From Paenibacillus glycanilyticus (GTDB lineage Bacteria > Bacillota > Bacilli > Paenibacillales > Paenibacillaceae), in contig NZ_BSSQ01000019.1 of NCBI RefSeq assembly GCF_030161375.1, forward strand, positions 62,001 to 126,000: a DNA stretch of 64,000 nt, written 5' to 3'. Position 1 is the first letter of the stretch, and each line of letters starts with the position of its first letter. Below, piece after piece: positions 1 through 8,605 of the stretch. A model generated the notes under the pieces. That model was not told where the DNA came from. It worked only from the letters and a program-made list of their open reading frames with translations, and ran no database searches. The position numbers and the translations under genes were made by a program.

Positions 1-462
1 CGGAATATGATTGAAAACCATGTCCATAACGCCATGCTCCGTATAAAACTTGGTTGCGAAGCCGCGAACGTTGCGGGAAGTATCAGGCGTTCCTTTGTTG
101 CTCACGGCAAGGGAGAAACGAACGGTAACCGGTACTTGGTGGCCAGGCTTCTGCAAGAAACAAAGCTTTGTATAAGCGGCCATGGAATGTACGGTCTCGA
201 AATAGCCGAATGCTCCCCAGCCTTTGACATGAACGGGTCTTTCGAGAATTTTGCTATGTATAAAAGTTTCCATTGTCTCGTGAAGTACGCTATCCTGTTC
301 GAGAACCGGGCCACGTGCGCCAACGGTTTGCGAATGCAGCTTGGCCGGACTGTCAATTGCGCTCCATTCTTGCGGAGATAAGCCATGGTGATGCGTTTCG
401 TTGCCAGCTTTTTTGCCCTTTTCCGGCATGGCGGCGTTATTGTCATTATTATTATTTTCCAT
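1..462 (-). CDS. Heme catalase (N-terminal 154 residues; gene runs off left edge)
   Basis: Monofunctional heme catalase that disproportionates hydrogen peroxide in the cytoplasm. Only the amino-terminal 154 residues lie in the window. After a polar, Asn-rich leader, the conserved catalase core begins near residue 57; the distal catalytic His is H78 in VHVKGWGAFGYFE, followed by the VRFS and DTSRNVRGFATKFYTE signatures and the Asn of FNHIP (N151) near the edge. The active-site segment differs slightly from the usual VHAKGAGAFGYFE (Ala to Val and Ala to Trp). The ATG at 460-462 follows a strong AGGAGG at 470-475. The family is certain from these motifs; the clade cannot be decided without the rest. 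The gene faces away from the repeat-bearing intergenic region to its right, so its promoter lies there. Confidence 0.93.
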   Translation of the reverse strand, partial: MENNNNDNNAAMPEKGKKAGNETHHHGLSPQEWSAIDSPAKLHSQTVGARGPVLEQDSVLHETMETFIHSKILERPVHVKGWGAFGYFETVHSMAAYTKLCFLQKPGHQVPVTVRFSLAVSNKGTPDTSRNVRGFATKFYTEHGVMDMVFNHIP

Positions 463-853
463 TCTTTGACCTCCTAAAATGAATTGCCATACAAGGTTGA
501 TTAACAACCGTTTGTGGTGATTCATACTTCGAAAGCATGATCTGAATGAATCTATTCCACATCATGTTTATTCTCTGAAGGCCCTTTGCATGATAAGATA
601 GATGGAAATAGCACGGGGCATGGTGAACCGGCTTCGCCGAACGTTGGCGGCAAGGCGCGAAATATTCCGGTGAATTCTAAGCGAAATTAAAAGGATAGAA
701 CTTATAAATGCTTGTTATATTCAAAAAGACTACGTTAACCTTTAATGTTGATTGTTGAACATATGAAAACCGCATTGGTATGAAGGCGATGTATATCGTT
801 CACACGAGCTGGGCTTTTTGTGTCGCCAGGTAGTTAGATGCTCTGGCGCACCA

Positions 854-1100
854 ATATGCTGTATTTCGTGCAACATGAGTACGCGGCGGGGCCTTCCCCT
901 TACGTTCGTTTTTGCTACGTTGCACGAAGTGCAGTATATCTCCCTTAATTAAGCCAAAGCGCAAATTATTCTGCACGGAATGCAGCATATGAGGTGCTTT
1001 GGAACCCTATTAGGCATTTTTTTACTTATATCCTGCATTTTGTGCAGGATATCTCTAGTTAGTGGACTCAAGCGCCTAAATATGCTGCATTTCGTGCAAC
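854..1100. repeat. Five-copy array of short imperfect palindromes in the 463-1178 gene-free region
   Basis: The 716-base gap between the divergent catalase and LysR genes contains no credible gene. It holds five copies of a roughly 20-base element whose core is GCTGCATTTCGTGCAAC, a TGCA/TGCA dyad with a five-base loop. Copies lie at 854-875 (plus), 919-939 (minus), 971-990 (minus), 1030-1052 (almost perfect dyad ATCCTGCA/TGCAGGAT) and 1081-1100 (plus). Spacing is 40-65 bases. The rest of the region is AT-rich with no clear promoter match. This looks like a dispersed intergenic hairpin repeat or a set of operator sites; nothing in the sequence decides between them. Confidence 0.75.
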
Positions 1101-1178
1101 GTAAGCTAAGTGATCGATTGGGCGTCAAATAACAACTTTAGGCTTAACGTAGCCTTAAAAAAAGGAGTTTGTTAGGCA

Positions 1179-2063
1179 TTGAACGAGAAAGACGCGATTA
1201 TTCTGCAATACGTGGCGGAGGAGCAAAGCTTGACGAAGGCAGCGGAGAAGCTGTATATGACGCAACCTGCCTTAACCTACCGGATTCAACAGATGGAGCG
1301 GGAATTTGGCGTTCCCGTTATTATGAAGCATGCCAAAGGCACTTATCTGACGCCCGAAGGCGAGGCGCTCGCCGCATTCGCCAAGCGGATGCGTGACGAG
1401 ATGAATGCAATGAAGGATTACCTCGTGAACATGAGAAGCGTAGTGAAGGGGACGTTGCGACTTGGCGTAGCTAGTTATTACGGATTATATAAGCTGCCGC
1501 CCTTGTTGCGAAAATTTAAAGATTTATATCCGGAAATCCAATTTAACGTAACCTGTGCTCTAAGTTCGGAAATTCTCGATTTGTTAGCCGAGCAGGAGAT
1601 CCATGTGGGGATCGTACGAGGTAATTATCAGTGGCAAGACGCGCAGCATTTGCTCCATGATGAACCAATCTGTCTTATTTCGCATGAACCGATTGATTTC
1701 AAGAAGCTTCCGCAGCTACCTTACATTCATTATAGCGCACCCAAACTGAAGAGTTCTCGAGCTGCTGCCACATCATTAGGCCAAACGATTCAAGCCTGGT
1801 GGCATGAACATTACAATGTACCGCCGCTTATCGCTATGCAGGCGGATGCCTATGAGACATGCAAGGAAATGGTGAAGCAAGGACTTGGTTATTCGATCGT
1901 ACCTGGCGTGTTCGTCACGCCGGAGGATGGTTTGTATTCATTAGAGCTTCAATTAAATAATGGGGAATCCATCCGCAGGAACACGTGGATGTTGTATAGG
2001 GAGCATACTTGCGAGCTTGCGATTGTGGAGCGGTTCGTGGAATTTATGAAAGCCGAGCATTAA
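1179..2063 (+). CDS. LysR-family transcriptional regulator
   Basis: DNA-binding regulator of the LysR family. Residues 1-60 form the winged helix-turn-helix (SLTKAAEKLYMTQPALTYRIQQME), followed by a linker helix and a periplasmic-binding-protein-like effector domain from about residue 90 (GTLRLGVASYYGLYKLPPLL). Length, 294 residues, is normal. The TTG at 1179 is chosen because AAAGGAG lies at 1161-1167 and the HTH begins at once; an in-frame ATG is absent nearby. It precedes the amidohydrolase/permease/dehydratase genes in the same direction but is separated by its own terminator, so it probably controls them in trans. The effector is unknown. Confidence 0.93.
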   Translation: MNEKDAIILQYVAEEQSLTKAAEKLYMTQPALTYRIQQMEREFGVPVIMKHAKGTYLTPEGEALAAFAKRMRDEMNAMKDYLVNMRSVVKGTLRLGVASYYGLYKLPPLLRKFKDLYPEIQFNVTCALSSEILDLLAEQEIHVGIVRGNYQWQDAQHLLHDEPICLISHEPIDFKKLPQLPYIHYSAPKLKSSRAAATSLGQTIQAWWHEHYNVPPLIAMQADAYETCKEMVKQGLGYSIVPGVFVTPEDGLYSLELQLNNGESIRRNTWMLYREHTCELAIVERFVEFMKAEH

Positions 2064-2070
2064 CGTTCGG

Positions 2071-2125
2071 GAGAGGGCTGTATTGTAGGTCAACAAGCGT
2101 TGACGTATAGTACAGCCCTCTTTTT
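2071..2125 (+). terminator. Rho-independent terminator after the LysR gene
   Basis: GAGGGCTGTA pairs with TACAGCCCTC around a long loop that has its own TCAAC/GTTGA helix, followed by TTTTT. It is directly behind the LysR stop codon. Confidence 0.85.
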
Positions 2126-2272
2126 GTCCATAAAAAAGTTAAGCCTCCATCCATAAAAAAAGTTAAGGGTCATCGCAAAAAACAATTAATTGTACTTATA
2201 AGGCGAGATTCCTTATTATTTGATACATAATGATGCATAAATATACGGCAATCAGGAACAGGCGGGATCATA

Positions 2273-3472
2273 ATGAGTATGCAAATAAAACAAGAAGCAA
2301 AGAGCAAAATCGTACAGGCTGTTGATGCCCGTGACGGCCAGCTAAGAGAGCTGTCCATAAATATTCACTCGAATCCGGAACTAAGCTTTCATGAACACAA
2401 AGCTCAACAATGGTTGACTGAGCCGCTTGAAGCAGCTGGGTTTGCAGTGGAGAAAGGCATTTCGAATCTGCCGACCTCATTCCGCGCTACTTGGGAAGGG
2501 ACAGCAGGCGGACCTACCATTGCGCTATTGGCGGAATACGATGCGCTTCCGGGGCTTGGGCATGGTTGCGGTCACAATCTGATCGGTACGGCAGCGGTTG
2601 GTGCGGCATTGGCGCTGAAGGATGCATATCCGGAGCTGCCAGGCAAAATTGTCGTGCTGGGAACACCTGCAGAGGAAGAGGGTGGCGGCAAAATCATCAT
2701 GTGCAATGACGGCGTGTTTGACGACGTAGATGCGGCGATGATGGTTCATCCTCAGAATAAAACGATGGTGCTGCGCGGCGCTCTTGCATGCGTTGACGTT
2801 ACCTTCACTTTCCACGGCAGACAAGCCCATGCTTCCTCTTCGCCAGAGAAAGGAATCAGCGCCCTTGACGCGTTAGTGAACGCGTACGTCGCAATCAATT
2901 CTCTTCGTCAGTTTATGAAGGAAGACGTGCGGATTCACGGGATCATCACAAAAGGCGGAGACGCGCCTAACGTAGTGCCCGAGCTGACCGAAATGGTGTT
3001 TATTCTGAGGGCTTCCACGGTTACGGAACTTGAGATTGTCCGGGAAAAAGTATACCGTGCCGTACGTTGTTCCGCAGAAGGAGTTGGAGCGACGGTGGAT
3101 ATCGCCGAAGGTCTGATCTACGCCGAACGCAACAATAATAAAGCGCTCGCCGGCTTGTTCGCTCACAACCTGGAGCAAGAGCTTGGGATCGAGGTCGTTG
3201 ATCCGCCGCAGAAAGGCGGAGTAGGTTCGTCGGATATTGGCAATGTCAGTCAAATGACGGCCGCGATTCATCCTTACATCCGATTGGGCGACGCAACAAC
3301 GCATACGCCGGAATTCGCGGCGCTTGCAGGCTCCGAGGCAGGGATGATTGAGCTGAATTGTGCCGCCAAAGCATTGGCGATGACCGCTTACGATCTATGC
3401 GTAAACAATGAAGCCATGCGTCTAGTGCGCGAAGAATTCGAACAGTGGAAGAAACAAAACAATGGGGGATAA
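2273..3472 (+). CDS. M20-family amidohydrolase / metallopeptidase
   Basis: Zinc-dependent amidohydrolase of peptidase family M20 (aminoacylase / p-aminobenzoyl-glutamate hydrolase type), expected to cleave an amide or N-acyl bond in the cytoplasm. HGCGHN (C99, H101), PAEEEGGG (about 132-139) and MVHPQ (H159) supply metal ligands and the catalytic Glu; a lid/dimerisation domain occupies about 170-290 and HTPEF near 345 is the last ligand. Length 399 is typical. ATG 2273 has only a weak site (GGCGGG) ahead of it. The downstream permease starts within its stop-codon region, so uptake and hydrolysis are probably coupled; the substrate is not evident. Confidence 0.9.
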   Translation: MSMQIKQEAKSKIVQAVDARDGQLRELSINIHSNPELSFHEHKAQQWLTEPLEAAGFAVEKGISNLPTSFRATWEGTAGGPTIALLAEYDALPGLGHGCGHNLIGTAAVGAALALKDAYPELPGKIVVLGTPAEEEGGGKIIMCNDGVFDDVDAAMMVHPQNKTMVLRGALACVDVTFTFHGRQAHASSSPEKGISALDALVNAYVAINSLRQFMKEDVRIHGIITKGGDAPNVVPELTEMVFILRASTVTELEIVREKVYRAVRCSAEGVGATVDIAEGLIYAERNNNKALAGLFAHNLEQELGIEVVDPPQKGGVGSSDIGNVSQMTAAIHPYIRLGDATTHTPEFAALAGSEAGMIELNCAAKALAMTAYDLCVNNEAMRLVREEFEQWKKQNNGG

Positions 3473-4889
3473 GGTCGTGAACAACTTTAATAACACAGCA
3501 TCATCCCGTAAATGGTTCAAGATGCCTCATACGTACGTCATTCTTATTTTTCTCGTGCTTGTTGCAGCAGCTTTAACGTATGTCGTGCCTGCTGGTGAAT
3601 TCGACCGGGTCGAAGATCAAGCAACCGGCAAGACGCTCGTTGTGCCAAATTCTTACCATGAGGTGGATGCCAATCCGGTTAGCATCGTCAGCATACCGAA
3701 GGCGATCGTGCATGGATTGGTTGACTCGGCAGACGTTGTTTTCTTTATCCTTATTATTGGCGGTACATTTGAGATCATTTCTTCCACGGGAACGATTGAA
3801 GCGATTACCGGCCGTGTTGCACGCAACTTTGCCAATAAAGGCAGATGGGTAATTCCGATCTTCATAACGTTGTTCTCGGTTGCCGGATTTACGATGGGCA
3901 TGTCGACGGAGGTTATGGTTTTTGTGCCGATTGGCATTGCGGTAGCCCGGGCGCTTGGATTCGATGCCTTAACAGGCACGGCTATGGTTTCTCTTGGCGC
4001 GGCATCCGGATTTACGGCAGGCATACTCAATCCGTTTAACGTGGGATTGGCCCAAGCGATTGCAGAGGTTCCGATGTTCTCCGGTGCATGGCTGCGTATC
4101 ATCTTGCTGGTCTGCCTCATTGCGGTAACAAGCTTGTATCTCGTTCGTTATGCCGGCAAGGTTCGTTCCAATCCGGAGAAAAGCCTTGTCGTTGAGCTCG
4201 AGCGCGAAGTGGAGAACAAGGAGCTGGATTTGTCTAACCTTCCCCGTATGCAGGTACAGCACTATTTGACGATTGTAGTTATCGTAGCTGGATTTGCCAC
4301 GCTCATCTGGGGTGTCTCCAAGAAAGACTGGTGGATGGAAGAACTGGCGGCCTTGTTCTTGACGATGGGAATTGTAACCGGCTTTTGCGCCAGATATGGC
4401 CCAAGCCGAATCGCTAATGAGTTCGTCAAAGGCGCTAAAGCCATTACTTACGGAGCGCTGATCATCGGTTTTGCACGGGGAATTATGGTTGTTCTGGACC
4501 AAGGAGATATCATTGATTCCATCGTATACGGTTTATCTACCGTGGTAGGGGAATTGCCGGGGCCGGTACAAGTACTCGGTATGTACTTGTTCCAGAACGT
4601 GATGAATATTTTCATTACTTCAGGTACCGGAATGGCGGTTACGACAATGCCAATCATGGTTCCGCTGGCGGATATTATCGGAGTAACCCGTCAGACGACG
4701 GTTCTTGCGTTCCAATTGGGCGACGGATTCTCGAATATGATCTTGCCAACTTCCTCGGCGCTTATGGGCAGCTTGGCAGTATCCGGTATTCCGTATCAGA
4801 AGTGGGTTAAGTTCTTCTTGCCGCTCATGTGCATGTGGATCATCATTGGCGCTGTCCTAATGGTAGTGGCCCATGCGATTAATTATTAA
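3462..4889 (+). CDS. YfcC-family (DcuC-like) basic amino acid / C4-dicarboxylate type permease
   Basis: Integral membrane transporter of the YfcC/DcuC superfamily with about 12 hydrophobic segments over 475 residues. Family marks include the N-terminal PHTYVILIFLVLVAAALTYVVPAGEFDR, the GMSTEVMVFVPIGIAVAR helix, and the late re-entrant GTGMAVTTMPIMVPLADIIG and GFSNMILPTSSALMG. Two starts are possible: ATG 3462, which overlaps the upstream gene by 11 bases but has no good ribosome site, and in-frame GTG 3477, preceded by GGGGG eight bases upstream. Coupling to the M20 gene suggests it imports the conjugate that enzyme cleaves. Substrate class is inferred from family only. Confidence 0.9.
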   Translation: MGDKVVNNFNNTASSRKWFKMPHTYVILIFLVLVAAALTYVVPAGEFDRVEDQATGKTLVVPNSYHEVDANPVSIVSIPKAIVHGLVDSADVVFFILIIGGTFEIISSTGTIEAITGRVARNFANKGRWVIPIFITLFSVAGFTMGMSTEVMVFVPIGIAVARALGFDALTGTAMVSLGAASGFTAGILNPFNVGLAQAIAEVPMFSGAWLRIILLVCLIAVTSLYLVRYAGKVRSNPEKSLVVELEREVENKELDLSNLPRMQVQHYLTIVVIVAGFATLIWGVSKKDWWMEELAALFLTMGIVTGFCARYGPSRIANEFVKGAKAITYGALIIGFARGIMVVLDQGDIIDSIVYGLSTVVGELPGPVQVLGMYLFQNVMNIFITSGTGMAVTTMPIMVPLADIIGVTRQTTVLAFQLGDGFSNMILPTSSALMGSLAVSGIPYQKWVKFFLPLMCMWIIIGAVLMVVAHAINY

Positions 4890-4896
4890 CTGGACG

Positions 4897-4930
4897 ACGC
4901 GCTGTCTCTTAGGGATGGCGCGTTTTTTTT
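4897..4930 (+). terminator. Terminator after the permease gene
   Basis: ACGCGC at 4897-4902 pairs with GCGCGT at 4918-4923 and runs into eight T residues. It separates the M20/permease pair from dgoD. Confidence 0.85.
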
Positions 4931-5018
4931 GAATGGAAGGGGGAATCAAGCGGTCTTTGAAGAATAGGTTACTTGAGAAAAGTTACCTACAAACCATTCA
5001 CCTACTCAGGAGGACATG

Positions 5019-6167
5019 ATGAAAATCCAAAGTTATGAATTGTTCCAAGTACCGCCGCGCTGGTTGTTTCTCAAGATAGAAACGGATGAAGGCATTACCG
5101 GATGGGGCGAGCCTATCGTGGAAGGCCGTGCTGAAACGGTTAAAGCTTGTGTCCATGAGTTGATGGAATATTTGATCGGCAAAGATCCGATGCGGATCGA
5201 AGACCATTGGTCGATGATGTATCGTTCGGGATTTTACCGGGGAGGTCCGATTCTGATGAGCGCGATCTCGGGAATTGACCAAGCCTTATGGGATATAAAA
5301 GGGAAGTTCTACAATGCGCCTGTGTATCAACTGCTGGGCGGCGCATGCCGCGACACGATGCGCGTATACGCCTGGATCGGCGGAGACCGTCCGGCCGAAG
5401 TTGCCGCGGAAGCGCTCAAGATCACAGCCGCAGGATTTAGCGCGGTGAAGATGAATGGTACCGAGGAGCTTCAATACATCGATTCCTATGACAAAATCGA
5501 TGCGGCCGTTGCGCGTATTGCAGCCGTGCGGGATGCATGCGGTCCGTCGCTAGGTATCGGGATTGATTTCCACGGACGCGTACATAAGCCAATGGCCAAA
5601 ATCCTCGCAAAGGAATTGGAACCGTTCCGCCCGATGTTTATAGAGGAGCCGGTGCTGCCTGAGAACAACGAAGCGCTCAAAGAGTTATCCAAACATACGT
5701 CGATTCCGATCGCTACGGGCGAGCGGATGTTCTCGCGATGGGACTTCAAGCAATTGCTTAGCGACGGCGTTGTAGATATTATTCAACCGGATCTATCCCA
5801 TGCAGGGGGCATTACCGAGTGCAAAAAAATCGCCTCCATGGCCGAAGCTTATGACGTAGCCCTCGCGCCGCATTGCCCGCTTGGTCCGATTGCGCTTGCC
5901 GCTTGTCTGCAAGTTGATGCAACCGCTCACAATGCGTTTATCCAAGAGCAAAGCCTAGGCATCCACTATAACCAAACCGGAGACCTGCTCGACTATTTGA
6001 CGGATCCAACCGTGTTTGAGTATAAAGAGGGACATGTGACCATTCCGCAGGGACCAGGTCTAGGTATTGAAATCAATGAAGAGCATGTGAGAAAGATGGC
6101 TGAGGTTGGCCATAATTGGAGAAACCCGGTATGGCGCCATAAGGACGGCAGTATCGCGGAGTGGTAA
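5019..6167 (+). CDS. dgoD: D-galactonate dehydratase
   Basis: Enolase-superfamily dehydratase converting D-galactonate to 2-keto-3-deoxygalactonate in galactonate catabolism. The protein is colinear with DgoD: PPRWLFLKIETDEGITGWGEP at the capping domain, GFYRGGPILMSAISGIDQALWDIKGK, then the barrel. With ATG 5019 the residues fall at D183 and H185 (GIDFHGR), E209 (FIEEP), E235 (TGERMF) and H285 (LAPHCPLGP), the Mg ligands and catalytic histidines known for this family. ATG 5019 has better spacing from AGGAGG (5008-5013) than ATG 5016. No kinase or aldolase of the Dgo pathway is adjacent, so the remaining steps must be encoded elsewhere. Confidence 0.94.
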   Translation: MKIQSYELFQVPPRWLFLKIETDEGITGWGEPIVEGRAETVKACVHELMEYLIGKDPMRIEDHWSMMYRSGFYRGGPILMSAISGIDQALWDIKGKFYNAPVYQLLGGACRDTMRVYAWIGGDRPAEVAAEALKITAAGFSAVKMNGTEELQYIDSYDKIDAAVARIAAVRDACGPSLGIGIDFHGRVHKPMAKILAKELEPFRPMFIEEPVLPENNEALKELSKHTSIPIATGERMFSRWDFKQLLSDGVVDIIQPDLSHAGGITECKKIASMAEAYDVALAPHCPLGPIALAACLQVDATAHNAFIQEQSLGIHYNQTGDLLDYLTDPTVFEYKEGHVTIPQGPGLGIEINEEHVRKMAEVGHNWRNPVWRHKDGSIAEW

Positions 6168-6173
6168 AACATC

Positions 6174-6210
6174 AAGGCAGTTGGTCCAAGGACCGGCTGT
6201 CTTTTTATTT
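6174..6210 (+). terminator. Terminator after dgoD
   Basis: GGCAGTTGGTCC pairs with GGACCGGCTGTC around AA, followed by TTTTTATTTT. Confidence 0.88.
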
Positions 6211-6306
6211 TGGAGCTACATAACCAATATTTGACGTAGTCATAATTGCAAAAGTTTGATTAAATCAAAGTTGTACGAATTTCACAACAAAGGAAGTTAC
6301 TCTCAA

Positions 6307-7284
6307 ATGAAAAAATTAATCGCGATATGCGTTATAGCTGGGATGCTTGGTAGTAGTTCGACGGCTCTTGCGGCAGAGACGATCAATATCAAAGTAAAAG
6401 ACAAGCTAGTGAAAACAGACACTGCTCCAGTGATTGATCAGGGCAGGGTATTGGTACCTCTTCGTACCGTCTCCGAATCGCTTGGCGCAACCGTGGAGTG
6501 GAAGCAGCAACAGAAAACCGTCGTCGTTGCGAAATGGTCAAAGACAGCGACAATGACAGTTGGGAAAAAGACGGTAAGGGTAGACAATAAAGCCGCTAGC
6601 GATTTGAGCGGAAATTTTCCATTGGATGTAACGGTGAAGATGATTAATAACCGCGTCTATGTTCCGTTGCGGTTTATTTCGGAACAGCTTGGCTATAAGG
6701 TTTATTACAAGGACCATACCGTCTCCATTCAGTCTCCGTATGCTGGCAAATACAATGAGAATTATTACGCTCAGATTCTCTCGGGGGATCTCGGGCGAAG
6801 CAGAATGATTTTGAAAGCGAGTTTGGGCCCATATGGGTTGCGCAATTATGAGCACACGCCAATAGAGACGGTTCAATCTGCCGCTAATGAGGCGTACCTG
6901 TTCCCGGAAGGAGAAGCGCTGCGTTGTTTCCTGATTGAGAACAATGAAACGATTACTTTTTTTGAATATAAGGATGACTTTGTGGTAGCGACTTGGCAAG
7001 CACATGTCGAACAAAGCGACGGTAATGCCGTTGAACAACTATTACAGGATAAACTGAAGGACCGTACGGGTCCTACGCCAACCATTAATAAGCCCTTTTT
7101 TTATAACTACATTGAACCTTGGGGAAATGTGTTGGTGCGCACAGGGCGTATAGACCCCGATGGCACATATACAGAATTGGGATATAGAAATGATCGTGGG
7201 GAAAAACCGGTATTATCCGGAACGATCTCAAACACGCTTCCGAATGAAGTTCGAAATGAATTCATTAAGGTGGATACGCAATGA
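6307..7284 (+). CDS. Secreted stalk-domain (copper amine oxidase N-terminal-like) protein
   Basis: Exported protein of unknown function. A Sec signal peptide (MKKLIAICVIAGMLGSSSTA, cut after LAA) is followed by two halves of the copper-amine-oxidase N-terminal domain: RVLVPLRTVSESLGATVEW and RVYVPLRFISEQLGYKVYY, the repeat that serves as a surface or scaffold domain in Paenibacillaceae exoproteins. From about residue 145 the sequence is not recognised. ATG 6307 is preferred over an upstream GTG/ATG extension because it starts the signal peptide and has AAAGGAAG upstream. It has no catalytic oxidase domain, so the name refers to the scaffold only. Confidence 0.85.
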   Translation: MKKLIAICVIAGMLGSSSTALAAETINIKVKDKLVKTDTAPVIDQGRVLVPLRTVSESLGATVEWKQQQKTVVVAKWSKTATMTVGKKTVRVDNKAASDLSGNFPLDVTVKMINNRVYVPLRFISEQLGYKVYYKDHTVSIQSPYAGKYNENYYAQILSGDLGRSRMILKASLGPYGLRNYEHTPIETVQSAANEAYLFPEGEALRCFLIENNETITFFEYKDDFVVATWQAHVEQSDGNAVEQLLQDKLKDRTGPTPTINKPFFYNYIEPWGNVLVRTGRIDPDGTYTELGYRNDRGEKPVLSGTISNTLPNEVRNEFIKVDTQ

Positions 7285-7285
7285 C

Positions 7286-7381
7286 ATGCCTTTTGAAGAA
7301 GTTCACCTAGCCTTTTGGATCATCTTGGGTATTGCAATTGATTTATTAGTTAGAAAATTGAACAGAAAGAAGAAGCCATGA
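7286..7381 (+). CDS. Possible 31-residue membrane peptide coupled to the stalk protein
   Basis: A short frame opens one base after the stalk-gene stop (ATG 7286) and ends inside the following terminator stem. It encodes an acidic start, one hydrophobic helix (AFWIILGIAIDLLV) and a lysine-rich end (RKLNRKKKP), the usual layout of a small membrane peptide. There is no independent ribosome site closer than AAGGTGG about 14 bases upstream, so expression would depend on re-initiation. No family is recognised. Confidence 0.35.
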   Translation: MPFEEVHLAFWIILGIAIDLLVRKLNRKKKP

Positions 7382-7407
7382 CGGAGAAATCTCCGCATGG
7401 CTTTTTT
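7374..7407. terminator. Terminator between convergent stalk and RCC1 genes
   Basis: AGCCATG-A-CGGAG pairs with CTCCG-CATGGCT around AAAT, followed by TTTTTT. The RCC1 gene ends just downstream on the other strand. Confidence 0.85.
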
Positions 7408-7415
7408 AATGGATT

Positions 7416-8273
7416 TTACAAGCGAGATGCAGGCAATTGAATGTCTGTCCAAGTCTGGACTTCGCATTGCCCAAATCTGTTGTCACCAGCAGCAACTAAC
7501 GTGCCGTCAACTGCCAATCCAACGGTAAAAGCGCAGCCCGCCGCAACGGCCACTATATTACGCCACTTGCTAACCTCACATTCACCGTATTTATTCCAGC
7601 CTACTGCTACTACAGTACCATCTTCTCTAAGCCCCACGGTATGATGACTGCCTGCTGCGATCGCCGCAATATCCGTCCAATTACCAACATGACATTGCTC
7701 TTCTTTATTTCGACCTGCCGCAACTAGGGTTCCGTCCGATTTCAAACCAACCGTATGCAGATAACCTGCCGCAATAGCCACGATATCGCTCCAACCGCCA
7801 ACATTGGATTGACCATATCGATTGTTGCCAGCAACAGTTACGGTACCATCCGAGCGAAGACCGGCGGTATGCCAATCACCTGCGGTAATAGCGACTATGT
7901 TCAGCCAGTCACTAACGTTACATTGTCCTTCATTATTTCGTCCAACAGCAACAACTGTACCGTCTGCGCGAAGACCAACCGTTCGGCGCCATCCTGCTCC
8001 GACTGCTACTATATCACTCCAATTGCCAACCTCGCATTGTTCGTACTTATTCCAACCTACGGCAATAACTGTGCCATCTGCTTTAAGACCAACGGTATGA
8101 GAGTTACCCGTATGGGCATTCCCTGCCGCAACCGCAACAACACCGTTCCAGCCGTATACCTCGCATTGTCCATATTTATTATCACCGGTGGCTTTAACGC
8201 TGCCATCCGAGAACAACGCTACCGTATGGCGATAACCTGCCGCGATGGAAGGCAGGAGGGACACAACAGTCAT
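7416..8273 (-). CDS. RCC1-repeat beta-propeller protein
   Basis: Protein of 285 residues made almost wholly of seven tandem RCC1-type repeats of 38 residues (pattern IVAIAAG..HTVGL..DGT.VA.G.N..GQC.V..W.D). Seven blades are what a closed propeller needs. Repeat two carries a five-residue insertion, a local duplication of the A.GN.HT segment. There is no signal peptide and no extra domain, so it is presumably cytoplasmic, a binding scaffold rather than an enzyme. ATG at 8271-8273 follows GAAGGAG. Eukaryotic RCC1 is a Ran exchange factor; nothing supports that role here. Partner unknown. Confidence 0.88.
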   Translation of the reverse strand: MTVVSLLPSIAAGYRHTVALFSDGSVKATGDNKYGQCEVYGWNGVVAVAAGNAHTGNSHTVGLKADGTVIAVGWNKYEQCEVGNWSDIVAVGAGWRRTVGLRADGTVVAVGRNNEGQCNVSDWLNIVAITAGDWHTAGLRSDGTVTVAGNNRYGQSNVGGWSDIVAIAAGYLHTVGLKSDGTLVAAGRNKEEQCHVGNWTDIAAIAAGSHHTVGLREDGTVVAVGWNKYGECEVSKWRNIVAVAAGCAFTVGLAVDGTLVAAGDNRFGQCEVQTWTDIQLPASRL

Positions 8274-8406
8274 GAAGCACGCTCCTTCTGTTCATAAGAA
8301 TTAACTCTATTAAACCATAGTTTTTTTTCGATTGCATTTCTGTGCAAATAAGGCAATGGAGTTCCAGTATGTGGTAATATAAATTTATCGTTTAGGAGGG
8401 ATTCCA

Positions 8407-8592
8407 ATGGCTAAATTAAGAGCTGGTCTAGGTGCTTGTATACTTATGTTGATATTATGCGGAAGCAATCTTTTAACAGATAGCGGTAATGTTATGAATC
8501 TCGTGTTGGCAGCGATTTGCTTTACTGCTTTCTTGGCATTATTCATTGTCATCGCATTTAGCAAACCAAATAAGACGAACGGTTGGGAATAG
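8407..8592 (+). CDS. Small membrane protein, unknown
   Basis: A 61-residue protein with two predicted membrane helices (about 8-22 and 31-50) and a short polar tail ending KPNKTNGWE. ATG 8407 has a strong TAGGAGGG seven bases upstream, so it is very likely translated. Its stop codon abuts the next gene, suggesting co-transcription with the kinase-like gene. No family is recognised. Confidence 0.7.
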   Translation: MAKLRAGLGACILMLILCGSNLLTDSGNVMNLVLAAICFTAFLALFIVIAFSKPNKTNGWE

Positions 8593-8605
8593 CTTGAACA
8601 AGGGG

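Noticed and set aside
7..446. Open frames of 124 and 114 residues over the left-edge gene
   Set aside because: They are out-of-frame readings of the catalase gene, which is open to the edge in another minus-strand frame with a ribosome site and clear motifs.
800..988. 62-residue minus-strand frame in the repeat array
   Set aside because: It runs across the repeated dyads, has no ribosome site and no family resemblance; a frame in a hairpin array is not a gene.
7416..8273. Possible CRISPR-like periodicity at about 114 bases
   Set aside because: The period comes from 38-residue protein repeats with diverged bases, not identical repeats with spacers.
7755..8297. 180-residue plus-strand frame opposite the RCC1 gene
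   Set aside because: It is the antisense of a repetitive gene, which leaves long open frames by its periodicity; it has no ribosome site.
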